Source: Humulus lupulus
Taxonomy: Eukaryota > Streptophyta > Magnoliopsida > Rosales > Cannabaceae
Assembly (NCBI RefSeq): GCF_963169125.1
Contig: NC_084802.1
Coordinates: forward strand, 118,796,903-118,860,902
Direction: 5' to 3'
DNA length: 64,000 nucleotides
In this document: piece after piece, positions 46,437 through 57,760 of the stretch
Layout: each line of letters opens with the position of its first letter
Numbering within the stretch: the first letter of the stretch is position 1
The notes under the pieces: generated by a model
The model's database searches: none
Told to the model about the DNA's origin: nothing
Seen by the model: the letters and a program-made list of their open reading frames with translations, nothing else
Translations under genes and position numbers: made by a program

Positions 46437-47544
46437 CAAATATTGGAAGGTCGTAAAAAGCATTTTTGGATACCTCATAAGGACCAAAGAACTATTCCTC
46501 CAATATTTGAAGTTTTTGAAGATATGAAGGATATTCTGACGCAAGTTGGATATTCGGTGTAGTAGATAATCTCTCTACAACCTGTTGGGTGTTCACCCTT
46601 GGTGGGGGTGCAGTTTCTTAGGGATCTAAGACATATATGTCACTCAACCATGGATTCCGAGTTTGTAGCTTTAGCAGCAACTGACAAAGAGGTTGAGTGG
46701 CTTAGAGATCTCATGATAGAGATGCCTTTAACCGCGATTGATGTATCGACAATCTCTATACATTGTGATAATCAAGTCACATTGGTTAGAGCTTATAATA
46801 AAATATACAATGGGAAGTTTAGACACATAAGTCTAAGATATAACTACATGAGAGAATTGATTGATAAGGGAGTCATATAAATTTCGTATGTCAAATCGTA
46901 TATGAGCATTTAGTGGACCATTCACCAAACCCCTACGGAGAGATTTCATTAGTTTTACAAATAATGGAATGAGACTAAAACTTCTTGACAAATAGATTCC
47001 CCAATGATGGAAACTTAACTCAAAGCTTGTATACATTAAGTGTAAAGCTCAAAGGGTAAGAAACATTTATTGATAAGGGAATATTTGACAATATTACCAA
47101 ATTACAACTCATCTAAAAGTGTTTAATGTTCGTTGCCACTGGACATGAGGGTTAAGACAAATGATTTTAATGAAATTCAGTTGGAGAGAAACAAGCATCT
47201 CTAAAGGTAGAAAAGATATTGTAAGAATTTCACCTATATAAACCTCGAGGTAGAGGCACCTTTCAAGAGAGCAAGAGTTTTCTCTTCAGATGGTTCATGA
47301 ATGGATGAGCCTAAGGCCATAATAGTTCCGAGCATGAAAGTGGAAAATACATGAGTAATTAGGTAGAGGTATGTGAGATACTACCGATTTTATCACTAGG
47401 AATGCTAGGTTAAATATTTTAAGAAAATTTAGTATTTCAATAAAGTTTTGTAGCATTTTCAATAAGATAAACTTCAAACTGAAAGACACTTTATTTTTGC
47501 ACTAATATCAACATGTGGGGGATGTATTTAACCAAGTGGGGGAT
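46437..47544 (+). pseudogene. Copia RNase H and 3' untranslated region
   Basis: RNase H is recognisable from GYSDASWIFGVVDN (near 46530, catalytic Asp) and then, after a frameshift near 46600, HSTMDSEFVALAATDKEVEWLRD, ISIHCDNQVTLV and FRHISLRYNYMRELI (to 46880), the usual copia C-terminus that binds and cleaves the RNA of the hybrid. The first 90 bases are too decayed to place. From 46900 to 47530 the sequence is non-coding and ends in a purine tract AAGTGGGGGAT (47534-47544) next to the 3' LTR. Confidence 0.85.
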
Positions 47545-47953
47545 TTTTAGCATTGGTTAAATATATAGTGAAATTAGGTATACATAAAGAGATACAAAAT
47601 CATAACTATTCACTAAAGTCAACATTTGCGGGCTGACTTTTATTGTAGGCACTTTAAAATTATATTTTTGGGTCAAAGTATTTCTTTGGTGTATCTCCTG
47701 TGTGGGTTGTCTTAAGCCAGGTGATGCAACATCTGGTGCACTGAATTTTGACCTAGTACAACGCCCCAAAACTCCTCCAAATGTCAGCTAAATTTTTGGG
47801 CACTCTTATATACTCCAAAGAAAAACTTTGGACCCAAAAAGATAATTTTAAACCAAAAGTCATCCTGCTCGTGTTGAAATTAGTTAAATAGTTTATTATT
47901 TTGCACCTCTTCGTGCATGGATTATTTCACTATGTATTTAACCAATGCTAACA
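47545..47953. repeat. Copia 3' LTR start joined to an inverted LTR copy
   Basis: 47545-47695 matches the first 150 bases of the 5' LTR in direct orientation. From about 47698 to 47953 the sequence is the reverse complement of the first 300 bases of the same LTR. Both arms thus begin with TTAGCATTGGTTAAATA facing inward from opposite ends. The rest of the 3' LTR (about 600 bases) is missing. Confidence 0.85.
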
Positions 47954-47955
47954 AA

Positions 47956-49505
47956 TAGTGGTCCCCATGAACTAGTTGCTGAGTTTGAGGATGTTTTGCC
48001 TTTGGCGAATTCCACTCCTGTTTTTTTGAAAAAAATTCCAACTACTTAAGTGATAACGCTTAGTGATTTAAAAACCTTAAGTGCCTTCCTGATACAACAG
48101 TTTAAGGCCTGGTAGGAAGTCAAGACAATAACCATAGTTGAACTATAGATTTACTGGAATGGCTTATTAATAACTTAAGAGATTACCAACCCAATCCTCT
48201 GGCATACCCAAAGTAAATTCCAGACTGTCCACTTGGTATTTGGTTTCTCCCAGTCCCCTAGCATACGTAAGTAAATTGTTTCTTTACTATTTTGATATTT
48301 CCATTTGTAATATATGAATTTTTTTACTAATGAGATTTGTGCTTTTTTTTTTTGTAGGTGACATGGGAAACAATGCAGGGTTTTTTCCGACGACATTTCA
48401 GTGCTCTTTGTTCAACCCAAGCCCAAAGAAAAGAAAAGAACTCCTCCAAAGGGTGCCTCCTCTGGGAAACACTCTAAGAAACCTCTCGGTCTACCACAAA
48501 AGAGGCGACCTTGAAAGTCAAAAAACTGACTCCAAAATTAAAGTTGATTGTGGTTGATGCAGTTCTAAAAGTGACAAAAGTGCTTGTTGACCCAGTGTCC
48601 TTGTCGCCTCCCCTTAGGGAGGCCATTAGCGTGCATAAAAAGATGTAGAGTACTATCTACGAGGGGGCTCAAGTTCTAATGGTTTTGTCATCGTGCGTGA
48701 TCGATTCTTCTAGAAGGCTAGTTCACCAAAAAATGGTGAACTTAACCTTGGTAAGTGCCGTCCTTGCTTCAATGGTATTACTTGTCTTTTGCATTTACTC
48801 ATTAACCTTTGTTTCTCTCTATCGTGTAGGAGGCCTTATTCACCGCTCTTCACCTTACTCATCAATTTTCAGGGGGAGACCAACGACCTGCAAAGGAAGC
48901 TAGCGACGTCCCCCTAGGAAACTCGGTTAGATAAGTCAACCAAATATAATCTTGAGAGGAGGTGGACCTAGGTTGTTAAGGAAGCTCGTTGCACTAAGGT
49001 CGAGCATGATGAATTTTGTTCAACAAAAGCAAAGCATGAGCTGGAATTGGAACAAGCTTGGAAGGATGACACAACCTGGAAGGCACAAGTCGACGTCACT
49101 GGAGAAAATCACCGTGCAAACATCTCAAAGTTCCAAGTCGAGATCGCGACCACGATGAAAAAGTGTAGCAAGAATAACAATGACATGTTATTTTCCATTT
49201 GGGAGGCTAATCGAATCCTCAACTTGAGATCCTAGGCGAGGAAGGGGTTACCCAGGTAGTCCCCTATTGTGAGGGTTGCTTAGATGATGTAGCCATTGGT
49301 GACGAGTGTGAGGATGGTTGATGGGATTCTAAGAACACAGTTGCTAAGAAAATTGAAGAGAACCTCGCGGACGATGATGCGACTAGCGACGGTGAGATCC
49401 TCGTCCCCAGCCTTAAGGTTGGCGACTCAGCCCCAGTGGTCATTGAAGATGTCCCAGACCACCTCACCAACAAGTCTTCAACCCAATGACCTAGTGGCAT
49501 GCCAC
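47956..49505 (+). pseudogene. Tat-2 antisense ORF, downstream part
   Basis: Continues the frame left at 11200 and stays open to 48050 (GPHELVAEFEDVLPLAN). Further pieces at 48330-48557 (a KKRKELLQ-type basic stretch after an intron-like gap), 48900-49240 (charged, probably coiled coil, then a segment around ANRILNLRS) and 49290-49500 (acidic) follow the order seen in Tat-1. Stops and frameshifts are frequent. It lies antisense to the Tat-2 pol at 50608-52505, as the Tat-1 antisense ORF does. Function is unknown; the family is known only from Tat elements. Confidence 0.55.
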
Positions 49506-50600
49506 ATACGCCAATAGCTTAATCGTTATGTTAGCTGATTTTGTCTATTTATGTGTATTTCGACCTCTTTTGAGAAGACATTGGCCGATCTTTTGGCCCC
49601 TATTTTGTATGCTTTCTTTTGAACACTAACCTTATTATATGTGCTTATATGAACCTTATATATGTATTGGTGACCACGTCACTCATTCCATATGAATTTA
49701 TTATTGCTATTCTCTGTTTTTTTAGTGCTTCAATATTTATGATGACATCATACTTTTCACATGACTTAGTCATCTTTGTGAGAATTGAATTTCATTTTTT
49801 TTCGCCACATCACTTGTTAGGCACATGGCATCTCGCTTACAGAGGACCTCGCACAAAGCGGGCCTCATCCAAGAGGCTTCGCTGAGGAGGGCCTCGCTTA
49901 CGAGGGACACCACCCGAGGTGGACCTCCTAAAAAGGGCTTCATTTAGGGGGGCCTCGCCTACAGGGGAACTCGCCCAAGATTGACTTCATCCAATGGGCT
50001 TTGCTGAGGAGGGCCTTGTTGGTTTGGTTGAAACGAGTCTTAAATCTACCTAGTTGTTTTATCATTACTTGGCCAAGTTTTTGAAACTATTTTCTTCTAC
50101 TATACTCTATTCTCAATTTTTCAAAATTTTTATCTTTTATCCCATGTGTATGCTTGCTATCCTATATGTCCCCCAAGTGACTAGGTGGTCAAGGGTGCTT
50201 GGTCACTTATGTGGTGACCGATCCTCATATGCGTGAGGAAGCCTGTTTGGATGCCCTCTATTGCCTACAATGGCTCTTTTTATTTGAAGATAAACTCTGG
50301 GGTTTATCCCTTTGCCTATATGGCTCTAATTCGTATACTATGGGACTTTAGGTCCTGTCGTAATCTCTCGCGGTTTTGTTGTGGATATTGTCACTTTCCA
50401 ATTATCAAATGGGATAATAATACTCAAAGTAAGTTGATGTGGAGAAATTGTGAAGGTCTTGAGGATATTTCTTTTGATTCTCATTGATTTAGCCTAATGA
50501 TACTTACACAAAAATCACGTAAAAGTGACAGGAAACTCAAAATAAAAATATTAAGAGCAACCACTTAGTAGTTGGTCTTTGATTAAAAAAGTCTTGCAAT
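49506..50600. other. Tat-2 3' untranslated region
   Basis: Between the antisense ORF and the pol end. It includes CCTCGC-type repeats at 49830-50020, in the place taken by the 119-bp array in Tat-1, and the block TGTCCCCCAAGTGACTAGG (50167-50186), which matches TGCCCCCCAAGTAACTGGG at 38721-38739 in Tat-1. No coding frame is convincing. Confidence 0.6.
49830..50020. repeat. CCTCGC-type repeats in the Tat-2 3' UTR
   Basis: GAGGACCTCGC, GCGGGCCTC, GAGGGCCTCGCTTAC and similar units, irregularly spaced, related to those at 3905-4395 in the Tat-2 LTR. Confidence 0.7.
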
Positions 50601-50607
50601 GATCCAT

Positions 50608-53600
50608 TCATTGATAGTACCTCCTTAGGTGTTCAACATTCCAATATCGTGGTATGGCCTGACCATTCAGCTCCACAAGCTTGTAAGTCCCCGGATGTAG
50701 CATCTTTTTGTTCAAGTATGGTCCCTCCCATTTTGGACCCAAAACACCAGTTGTTTGATCATGAGTTTGAGGAGCACTCAGTGAACTTCCTATCTTTGAC
50801 AACGAACTTCCTATCTTTGACTCATATGTTGAAGTAGCGAGCTACCCTTTGCTAATATGCGGCTGACTTCAAACTCGCTTGCTTCCTTTTTTCCTTGATG
50901 AATTCGAGGGCCTCAGCGAGTTCGCCTCATTCATGCCTTTGTCATAATTGAGTCATTTGTAGGAAGGAATGTCCACTTCAACTGGTAGCATTCCCTCGCA
51001 GTCGTAATTTAACACAAATAGGGTATGTCCAATAGAGGTCCTAGATGATGTCCGATATGACCATAATACTTCGGGAACCTCATCTAGTAATGCTCTGTTG
51101 GCCTCTTCCAATCTTTTCATCAAGGTACCCTTGAGAGTTTTGTTTACATCCCCAACTTGTCTGTTTGCTTGTGGGTGTGTGATAGTCGAGAAGCTCTTCA
51201 CAATTCCATGGTGAACAGAAAAGTTTGTGAAATGTTTGTTGTCAAATTGAGCTCCATTATCAGAGACTATCTTCATAGGTAGTCTGTATCAGAAAATGAT
51301 GTTCTTAATGAAAAAGTCCAACATTTTCTTAGAGTTGAATGTTATCAGAGGCTCGACTACACACCACTTGGTGAAAGAATCAACAACGACCACTGCATAT
51401 TTCACTCATCCATGACCCATGGGAAGTTGACCAATAAGCTATATTCCCCATACAAAAAATGACCATCGATTTTGCATTTGTTTCCGCTCGTTTTGGGAAG
51501 CTCGTTGGATCTTTGCAAATCGTTGACACTTGTCGCATTTCTTAACATATTCCATGAAATCTTCATTCACTGTAGGCCAAAAGTAACCTTGGTGGTGTAT
51601 CTTTTCTTAGAGGCTCTGCCCCCAGCATCTTCGCCACAAAACCCTTCATATATTTCTTAAAGCAATGATTGGGCTTCCTCCCTCTTGATGTACCTTAGCA
51701 ACCGTAAGAAGTAACCTCAATGATATAAGAGACCATCTTGAATGACATAACAAGAAGCTTGGTATAAAAAAATTTGTGCTCGATTATTATCTATAGGAAG
51801 GATCCCTTCATTCAGATATTTGGCAACCAGGTCATCCAAACATCCTCCTCATCAATCACCATCATCGTGTTGCTATATAGTAAGTAGATGAGAGGTTCTT
51901 TGGTAGGGTGGTCACCGAGAGAAGTTTTTGCAGGGTCGCCCATCTTGCTTTCGTCTTGGTTTCACCGAGAGGAGTTTGAAGCAACCTTAGGGGTTACTAA
52001 GAACTTGATCAACATCACATTTAGGTCCACATTTAGGTTCCCTCAATACTTGTTCGATTTCATAGTGATCAAATTAAGAAAACATATATTTCGCTTTGTC
52101 TATGTACGACGCCATCTTTGTTCTACGAGCTTGGTACTTTCCCAATATCTGATTGACCCAAGCTGGGATTTTCTCTTGATCTTTAAAAGTTTTGCTTTCA
52201 ACTCATTCTCCATTCTTAGACCTGCTAACATTGCCTCATATTCTGCCTCATTATTTGTCGGGGTGACAATGATTGTGGTGCCCTTTGGGTGATAATAAAA
52301 TCAATCGGGCCCCATCATGATGATCGTTAAAGGAACCGTCCATGTAGACCTGCCAATATTCCTTGGGGTTGCAGGTTTGCTTCGATGGTTTCAGGTCACC
52401 AAGTGCACTCCAAAATGAAATCGGCGAGGGTCTGGCCTTTAATTGCTGTTCTTGGGTGATAAGTGGCCCAAAGCGAGGATCTAATTCTTCTTCCCTTTGG
52501 GCCACGTTTCATAAAAGGTCTAAGGGATGGTCATCAAGGGTAGCCTCACACATGGCGGCCTCACTACCCATGACCTTGCTATTCTTATCCTTGCCACCAA
52601 TTACTCATTGAAGCATAATGGCGAATTCTTCACTGAACAAATCCTTGATGCCTCCGATAACTTGGCCATTGAAAATCATGTTTTCACTGGCTTCTTTCCC
52701 CTTCTTCGTTGTGTTATTGGAGGGGTTGTAGCACTCTTGAGTATCTTGATGGTTCCCCTTTACAGAACCAATACCTTTGCTTGTAAGGAATTTGATGGTG
52801 AGGTGCCAAATAGAAGTTATAGCTCCAACACAACATTCTATGATGACGAGCAGTCGACGACCACGAATGTTGCCATGCACGTCACCCTTCGTGGGGGGTT
52901 GCCGAGTTTAACTGGGAGCTTAATGGATCTCATGGGTACTAGACTTTTGCCATTGAACTCATAGATCGTCTTGGTACAAGGCGCGATATCTCGGACGAAC
53001 TAATAGTTCTTGTCCAAGCATGAATTTTACGGTATATTCACAGAGCTGTTGTTTTCGTCTAACACTCTTAGCACCATTAAATTAGAAATCTGAGCTGCTA
53101 TGGCCATAGGGTCACTTGTGGGTAGTGCACAGGTTTCAATTCTTCACTAGTGAAAGTGATGTCCAGGTCTTCCATGCACGGGACCTTGTTCAGTCTTTCC
53201 TCATTGTTCATCACCTCAACCGGCTTGTGACATAGCTCCCATGCGCACCTTTCCCAGCACTTAATGCTTTCCCCTGCTAAGTGTGGCCCTCCACAGATTA
53301 TGTTATAGCGTTATCACTTTTGGCACCTCACCAAAATAGGTTGGCGGCTGCGATTGGTTGGGTGGTGATCGCTGCCTTTGCCCCCCCCCCCCCCCTCTCC
53401 ATTTGACCTTTGTTATGATTTTCTCCTTGGCGGCAGTCCACATAACAGGCCAAATGACTCTTCCTGATCAATAATTGTATCTCATCTTTAAATTGGTGAC
53501 ACTCATTGGTTTCATGGCCATGGTTTCTATGGTAACGGTAGTATTTTGTCTAGTCATGCTTACTGAAGTCTTTCTTCATAAGTGGTTGCTTTTTGTATGG

Positions 53601-54060
53601 TACTTAATTTTTGATTACTATAAAAATTTATTCGCGCGTTAGGGCTAAACGGTATAATTATTAAATCGCAGTTTTTACTTGAGTTGTTTTGCTTCATGCT
53701 TGGCCTTTTTGTTGTCATGCCCTAGTTGGTGGGACACTTGATAATTGCTCGCCCTTTACTCGTTGTTGTGGTCACTGGTTCTGGCTGCATCTCTATTGTT
53801 AGTGGTCTCGTTGAGCTTAATGAACATATTGGCGTGATCTAGGAAGTCACGCAGTGAGTGCATCAAGTTATTGTTCAAACTGTTCCACAAAGGGCTTTTG
53901 ACCCTAATGCCCGTCATTATTGCCAATAGCGGCCCCTCCTCGTCGACCATCTTTGCTAGAGCAGCTTCTTGTTGGAACCTCATGATGGAGTACTTCAGGA
54001 TTTCTTTCTCACCTTGCTTCAAGTTGGCGACGTGGTTGGGTTCATGGGGTTGGACGCATC
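50608..54060 (-). pseudogene. Tat-2 gag-pol remnant, RT deleted
   Basis: On the minus strand from right to left: a Gag piece (53756-54022, KQGEKEILKYSIMRFQQE), a decayed knuckle (near 53480-53550), protease remains (52605-52880), RNase H (52251-52505, EYWQVYMDGSFNDHHDGA), the integrase zinc region and core (about 50953-51700, IVSDNGAQFDNKHF, FSTITHPQANRQV) and the integrase C-terminus (50608-50802, GPKWEGPYL and HLRRYYQ). RT is missing between the protease and RNase H. In integrase the catalytic Glu after the Gln-Val of the ANRQV block is Gly. A C-run is at 53382-53396. Gag is cut at about 54060 by Tekay sequence in the opposite orientation, so the 5' LTR of this copy is gone. Confidence 0.85.
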
Positions 54061-54470
54061 CAGCGTAGAACTGCTAGTAAAGATAGCTCCATTGAAAGGA
54101 GTTATACGATTTAGAAAAAAAGGAAAGCTGATTCCGAGGTTTATTGGACCATTTGAGAATCTGGAAATAATTGGGGATGTAGCTTATCGGTTAGCCCTTC
54201 CGCCTGCATTGTCTCATGTTCATTATGCTTTTCTCGTACCAATGCTAAGAAAATGCGTGAATGAACCTGCGCATGTGCTCAGTTATGAGTAGATAAGCGT
54301 TGATCCTCAACTACACTACGAAGAAAAGCTAGTGGCGATTCTGGACCGGAAAGATAAAGTGTTGAGGAACAAGTTAGTGTCATTGGTTAAAGTTCAATGG
54401 TGTAACCACGATGTTCAGAAAGCCACATGGGAGACAGAGGCCAAAATGAAAGATTTTTAACCCCATTTAT
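54061..54470 (+). pseudogene. Tekay-type integrase C-terminus with chromodomain
   Basis: Starts abruptly at the junction with Tat-2. The frame reads IAPLKGVIRFRKKGKLIPRF and IGPFENLEIIGDVAYRLALP, then a stop (TAG, 54290-54292), then ILDRKDKVLRNK and VKVQW..ATWETEAKM, the chromodomain. It is a different, plus-strand copy from the one at 29161-31290. Everything 5' of this point in the element is missing. It ends about 40 bases before the LTR at 54509. Confidence 0.9.
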
Positions 54471-54508
54471 TTTAAGTTTTGGAACGAACTTCTATATTTT
54501 GTAGGTAT

Positions 54509-57500
54509 TGTAACGTACTACGTTTTGGGCACCTACTAGTATCTGAATGGGGGTGATGAGATATGTATGAATATTATTTTGAATAAAAATATATACTTGA
54601 GAAGCAAATTTCATGTTTTTAATGTAAGTCAAAGTGTGAAATGTGCGGTTTTGTGAAAAACTTAGCATTTCTGTCTTGGACCGAAATGGAAACCCCAAAT
54701 GGGTAAATTCTCGGATAAAATATTATTGTAGAAGCATAAATATGGAAAAATATTAATGGGCATAAAACTATTGAATTATTTTATTTTAAGGTCTAAAAAA
54801 ATTGATTTTTGTACGAACAATCCTAAAAAATGCATTTTTGTAAAAAATAATTTTTTAGCCAAAAATGGAATTTTGGTTAATTAAATTTCTTGAGTTATAA
54901 ATATAGGAGTGTGAACACTTAAATTAAATGACAAGACCCATTTAATTTAATTGCCCTAGGTTACAACAAAAAATTACCACGTCGTAATTATATTTGGGGT
55001 ACATAATTAAGTGTAAGTTTAAGTATGATAATTAGTATTTAATTCAGAATTTTTTTTGGGTTAATTAGAGACTAAGTGGGGCAGCAGCTAGGATGACACA
55101 ATGGTCATTCTCAATTCTCTCTACTCATGATCGAGAGCATCCTTTGGGGTTTCTCTAAAAAATTTCACAAATTTTCCATACAACTCTCTCATTCTCTCAT
55201 CCCTACTCCCTTCGAAACACAATCCTACTTCCCTTTGTAATTTATAAGAGTTAGAAAAAGTTTAAAAGGAGAAAAATACAAGAGGTAAAGTCCTATGTAC
55301 TTGTTATTTTTGTTAGTTCAATTCTTCAATTTTCCCCCTGTTAGTTTGTAATAAACTAATTATTTGGTTTGTGAGAAGTGTAAATATGAAGGTTGAAGGC
55401 ATGATCAAATGATATAAGTGTTAGAGACAACCCAAACCCTTCCAAGAGTCTATAAGAGGTATATGGTCACTTTAGATGTATTTATGCTAATTTTTTTTTA
55501 ATAATATGTATTGCATTTATATTTCTATGAATTTAAATTTATTATTGGGAATTTAATATTGTATATTTGTTAGCTTATCATGCATGCATGGATGTTGGTT
55601 GAATGGTTAGAAGAGAAATCCAACATTCCATAAGAGTTGTGTGGTTTTATGTGAAAAAAGGATTTTAGAAACTGAACAAACAACAAACTTTGGATAGCAT
55701 GTTCCATAGGTAACTTAATGTATTTTTGGCTGACCTTTGTACTGAACATCTATTTGATATTGTTAATAAAACTGGTAAAATTTCAAAGAAAAATATTGAA
55801 ATAGATAGGAGATATAATTTTTCAAAGTTGAGTAAGAAGTCAGGATTTTAAAAACAGGCTCTCTAGGCATCCACATTTGTGAACACTTTTAACTAAGTAA
55901 AAATTATCATTTTGACCTAATTTTTTGTATGGACAATGCACAAATACCTTAATATGGACCTAAAAAATTTAGACCTAAATAATGAACCAATTGGATTATA
56001 TGAGCTCTCAAAATTTAAGAAAAATGTTCAAGAATTCTTGTTGTACTTTCAAAAGGCTATTTTTTAAAATAGTTTTCACTAAGTAAAAATGATAATTTTT
56101 GTATAAAATATTGCAAGGGACTCTTAGTATAGCCAAGATTTATTCTAAAAATTCTAGGAATTTTAGAGTAAAGTATTTCAAAATATCATTTTTTAAAGTT
56201 AGCAACTTAGTACTAAAATGGACAACTTTTTGTAATTTTCAAAATATAATTTTCTGAAATTGGTAAAGCTAAAGTGCTTTGAAATTATATTTTTCCAACT
56301 AAGTTCAATAGAGGAAACAGAGCAAGAAATTTGCATAAAAGCTGACTTTTAAATAACTAGACCCGTTGTGGGAATTTTTTCGGGAACCTTGAGTGTTGTT
56401 TTATGACCTAAAAAGTGTGAGGAGAATAATGCCCTTAGTGGGTATTCGACTTATGACCTGAATGCCCAAGATAGATTGATCTATGATAAATACCATAATT
56501 AATATGAGTATACTGTTTGCTAACTACAATATTTTCTAACCAGACGGGATGTCTGTGGGAGGATTACCCGCACACAGCAAAGGATAACTGGTAAGTCAGT
56601 CTGATTTACAAGTCTACAACATGAAATAACTGGTGTATTGTTTGCTAGAAGTAAGACTTTATACACTAGTGAGAGATGGCTCATTTAGAGACAATGATTA
56701 GGGGCATTTATGCTCCACGTGAGATATTTATGGTCTGGGTCGCGCCTGTGACCTTTGCCTAAGAGATAAGTATACCAGTAAGACTTAGGAGTCTGAACGA
56801 TCCTAGGGGTGCTTATGCTCCATTGTGATGTGCTATTTTGGTCTGGTTCGGAATTGTGAGAATTGGTCAAGAGATAAGTGTATCAGTAAAACTTAGGAGT
56901 CTGAACGATCCTAGGGGTGCTTATGCTTCATTGGGAGATGTTATTCATTGGTCCGATTAGCTATCATCACAATTGGTCAAGAGAAAAGGGTGCCAGTAAA
57001 AACCCGGAGTCTCGATGAGCCAGTGTGAATTCACCTACCCCGTATGTTAGTATAGATGCCCTAGGTAACTGTGGGTTACACTCGAGGGGGATTTATGGTT
57101 TATTTACCAGTGCGAAGACTCGGGTCTCGACTGTGGTTTGAGAGATACATTAAGGGACATATTTGGCAACTCCCACATCGGATTTTATTACTGTTATTAT
57201 TCTGTATCTGCTCTGGTCTAAGTTGTTTCAGGGTTTTACGTTTCGCCATTTCTGCAGATGGATTTTTGATAATGCCAAGACGCTTAGGCATTCTTGATTT
57301 ATATTTTAGAACCCAGATTTATCCGCAACCCTATGTATGGTAGGAGATTTTTTGTACAAACAATTACTTGGTCATTAATCCTTGATGTGTTTATTATGCT
57401 CTCTATTGTTAGATTGACTTTACTAAGTATTATCGCTTACCTAGTTCTTCATGTTGTAGGTAAGGGCAAAGAGAAGTTGGGACAATGAGCGTTGGGGTCT

Positions 57501-57760
57501 GCTTGCCAAGATGTACATGTGACCCGGCCTCTGGGAAGCCTGTACTTTTGAAACACGTTTTAAATTACATTTAAAACTCTTTTGGATCACTACGATACTT
57601 TAAGTTAAAATGTAATTAATTTTAGAGTGTCAACACATTACGTTTAAAAGTTTTTTATACGGATTTTTGAGACCTTTTAATTAATGAAAATAGTTCAATT
57701 TCCACAAAATCGTTGATAGTATTTTTGGGTCGTTCCAAGTGGTATTTTTTGGTTGTTACA
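54509..57760 (+). mobile_element. Tekay-type LTR (family A), complete, 3.25 kb
   Basis: Begins TGTAACGTACTACG and ends TTGGTTGTTACA, so the termini are the inverted repeat TGTAAC/GTTACA. It follows the chromodomain remnant as its 3' LTR. A TATA box is at 54896-54903. Within it, the CTAGGGGTGCTTATGCT block recurs about every 125 bases (56800-56945), a local duplication. Related partial copies are at 1971-2623 and 59945-62264. Confidence 0.8.
54896..54903 (+). promoter_or_regulatory. TATA box of family A LTR
   Basis: GTTATAAATATAGG, followed about 200 bases on by CT-rich sequence (CTCTCATTCTCTCATCC) typical of a leader. Confidence 0.5.

Larger units (their letters stand above)
11201..47955 (+). 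mobile_element. Ty1/copia retrotransposon carrying four nested insertions
   Basis: Copia-type pieces in the order 5' LTR, gag, protease, integrase, start of RT, RNase H, purine tract and 3' LTR lie on the plus strand at 11203-12510, 26282-27086, 31755-33243, 44818-45015 and 46437-47953, about 5.3 kb in all. They are split by an Athila element, a Tekay-type element, Tat-1 and an Athila solo LTR, each flanked by its own target duplication, and the copia reading resumes after each. Outside the copia ends lie TAGTA (11196-11200) and TAGTG (47956-47960), a candidate 4 of 5 target duplication. The flanking reading frame is continuous across it, which supports insertion into the Tat-2 antisense ORF. 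Most of the RT is missing, and this loss is not explained by the insertions. Confidence 0.8.

Noticed and set aside
46437..46565. A 42-codon frame between the Athila solo LTR and copia RNase H that matched nothing
   Set aside because: Another frame of the same bases enters the copia RNase H start (GYSDASW), so the open frame is a shadow.
47956..49505. Possible host gene downstream of the copia element
   Set aside because: The frame continues from the Tat-2 antisense ORF and sits antisense to Tat-2 pol, as in Tat-1, so it is element-derived.
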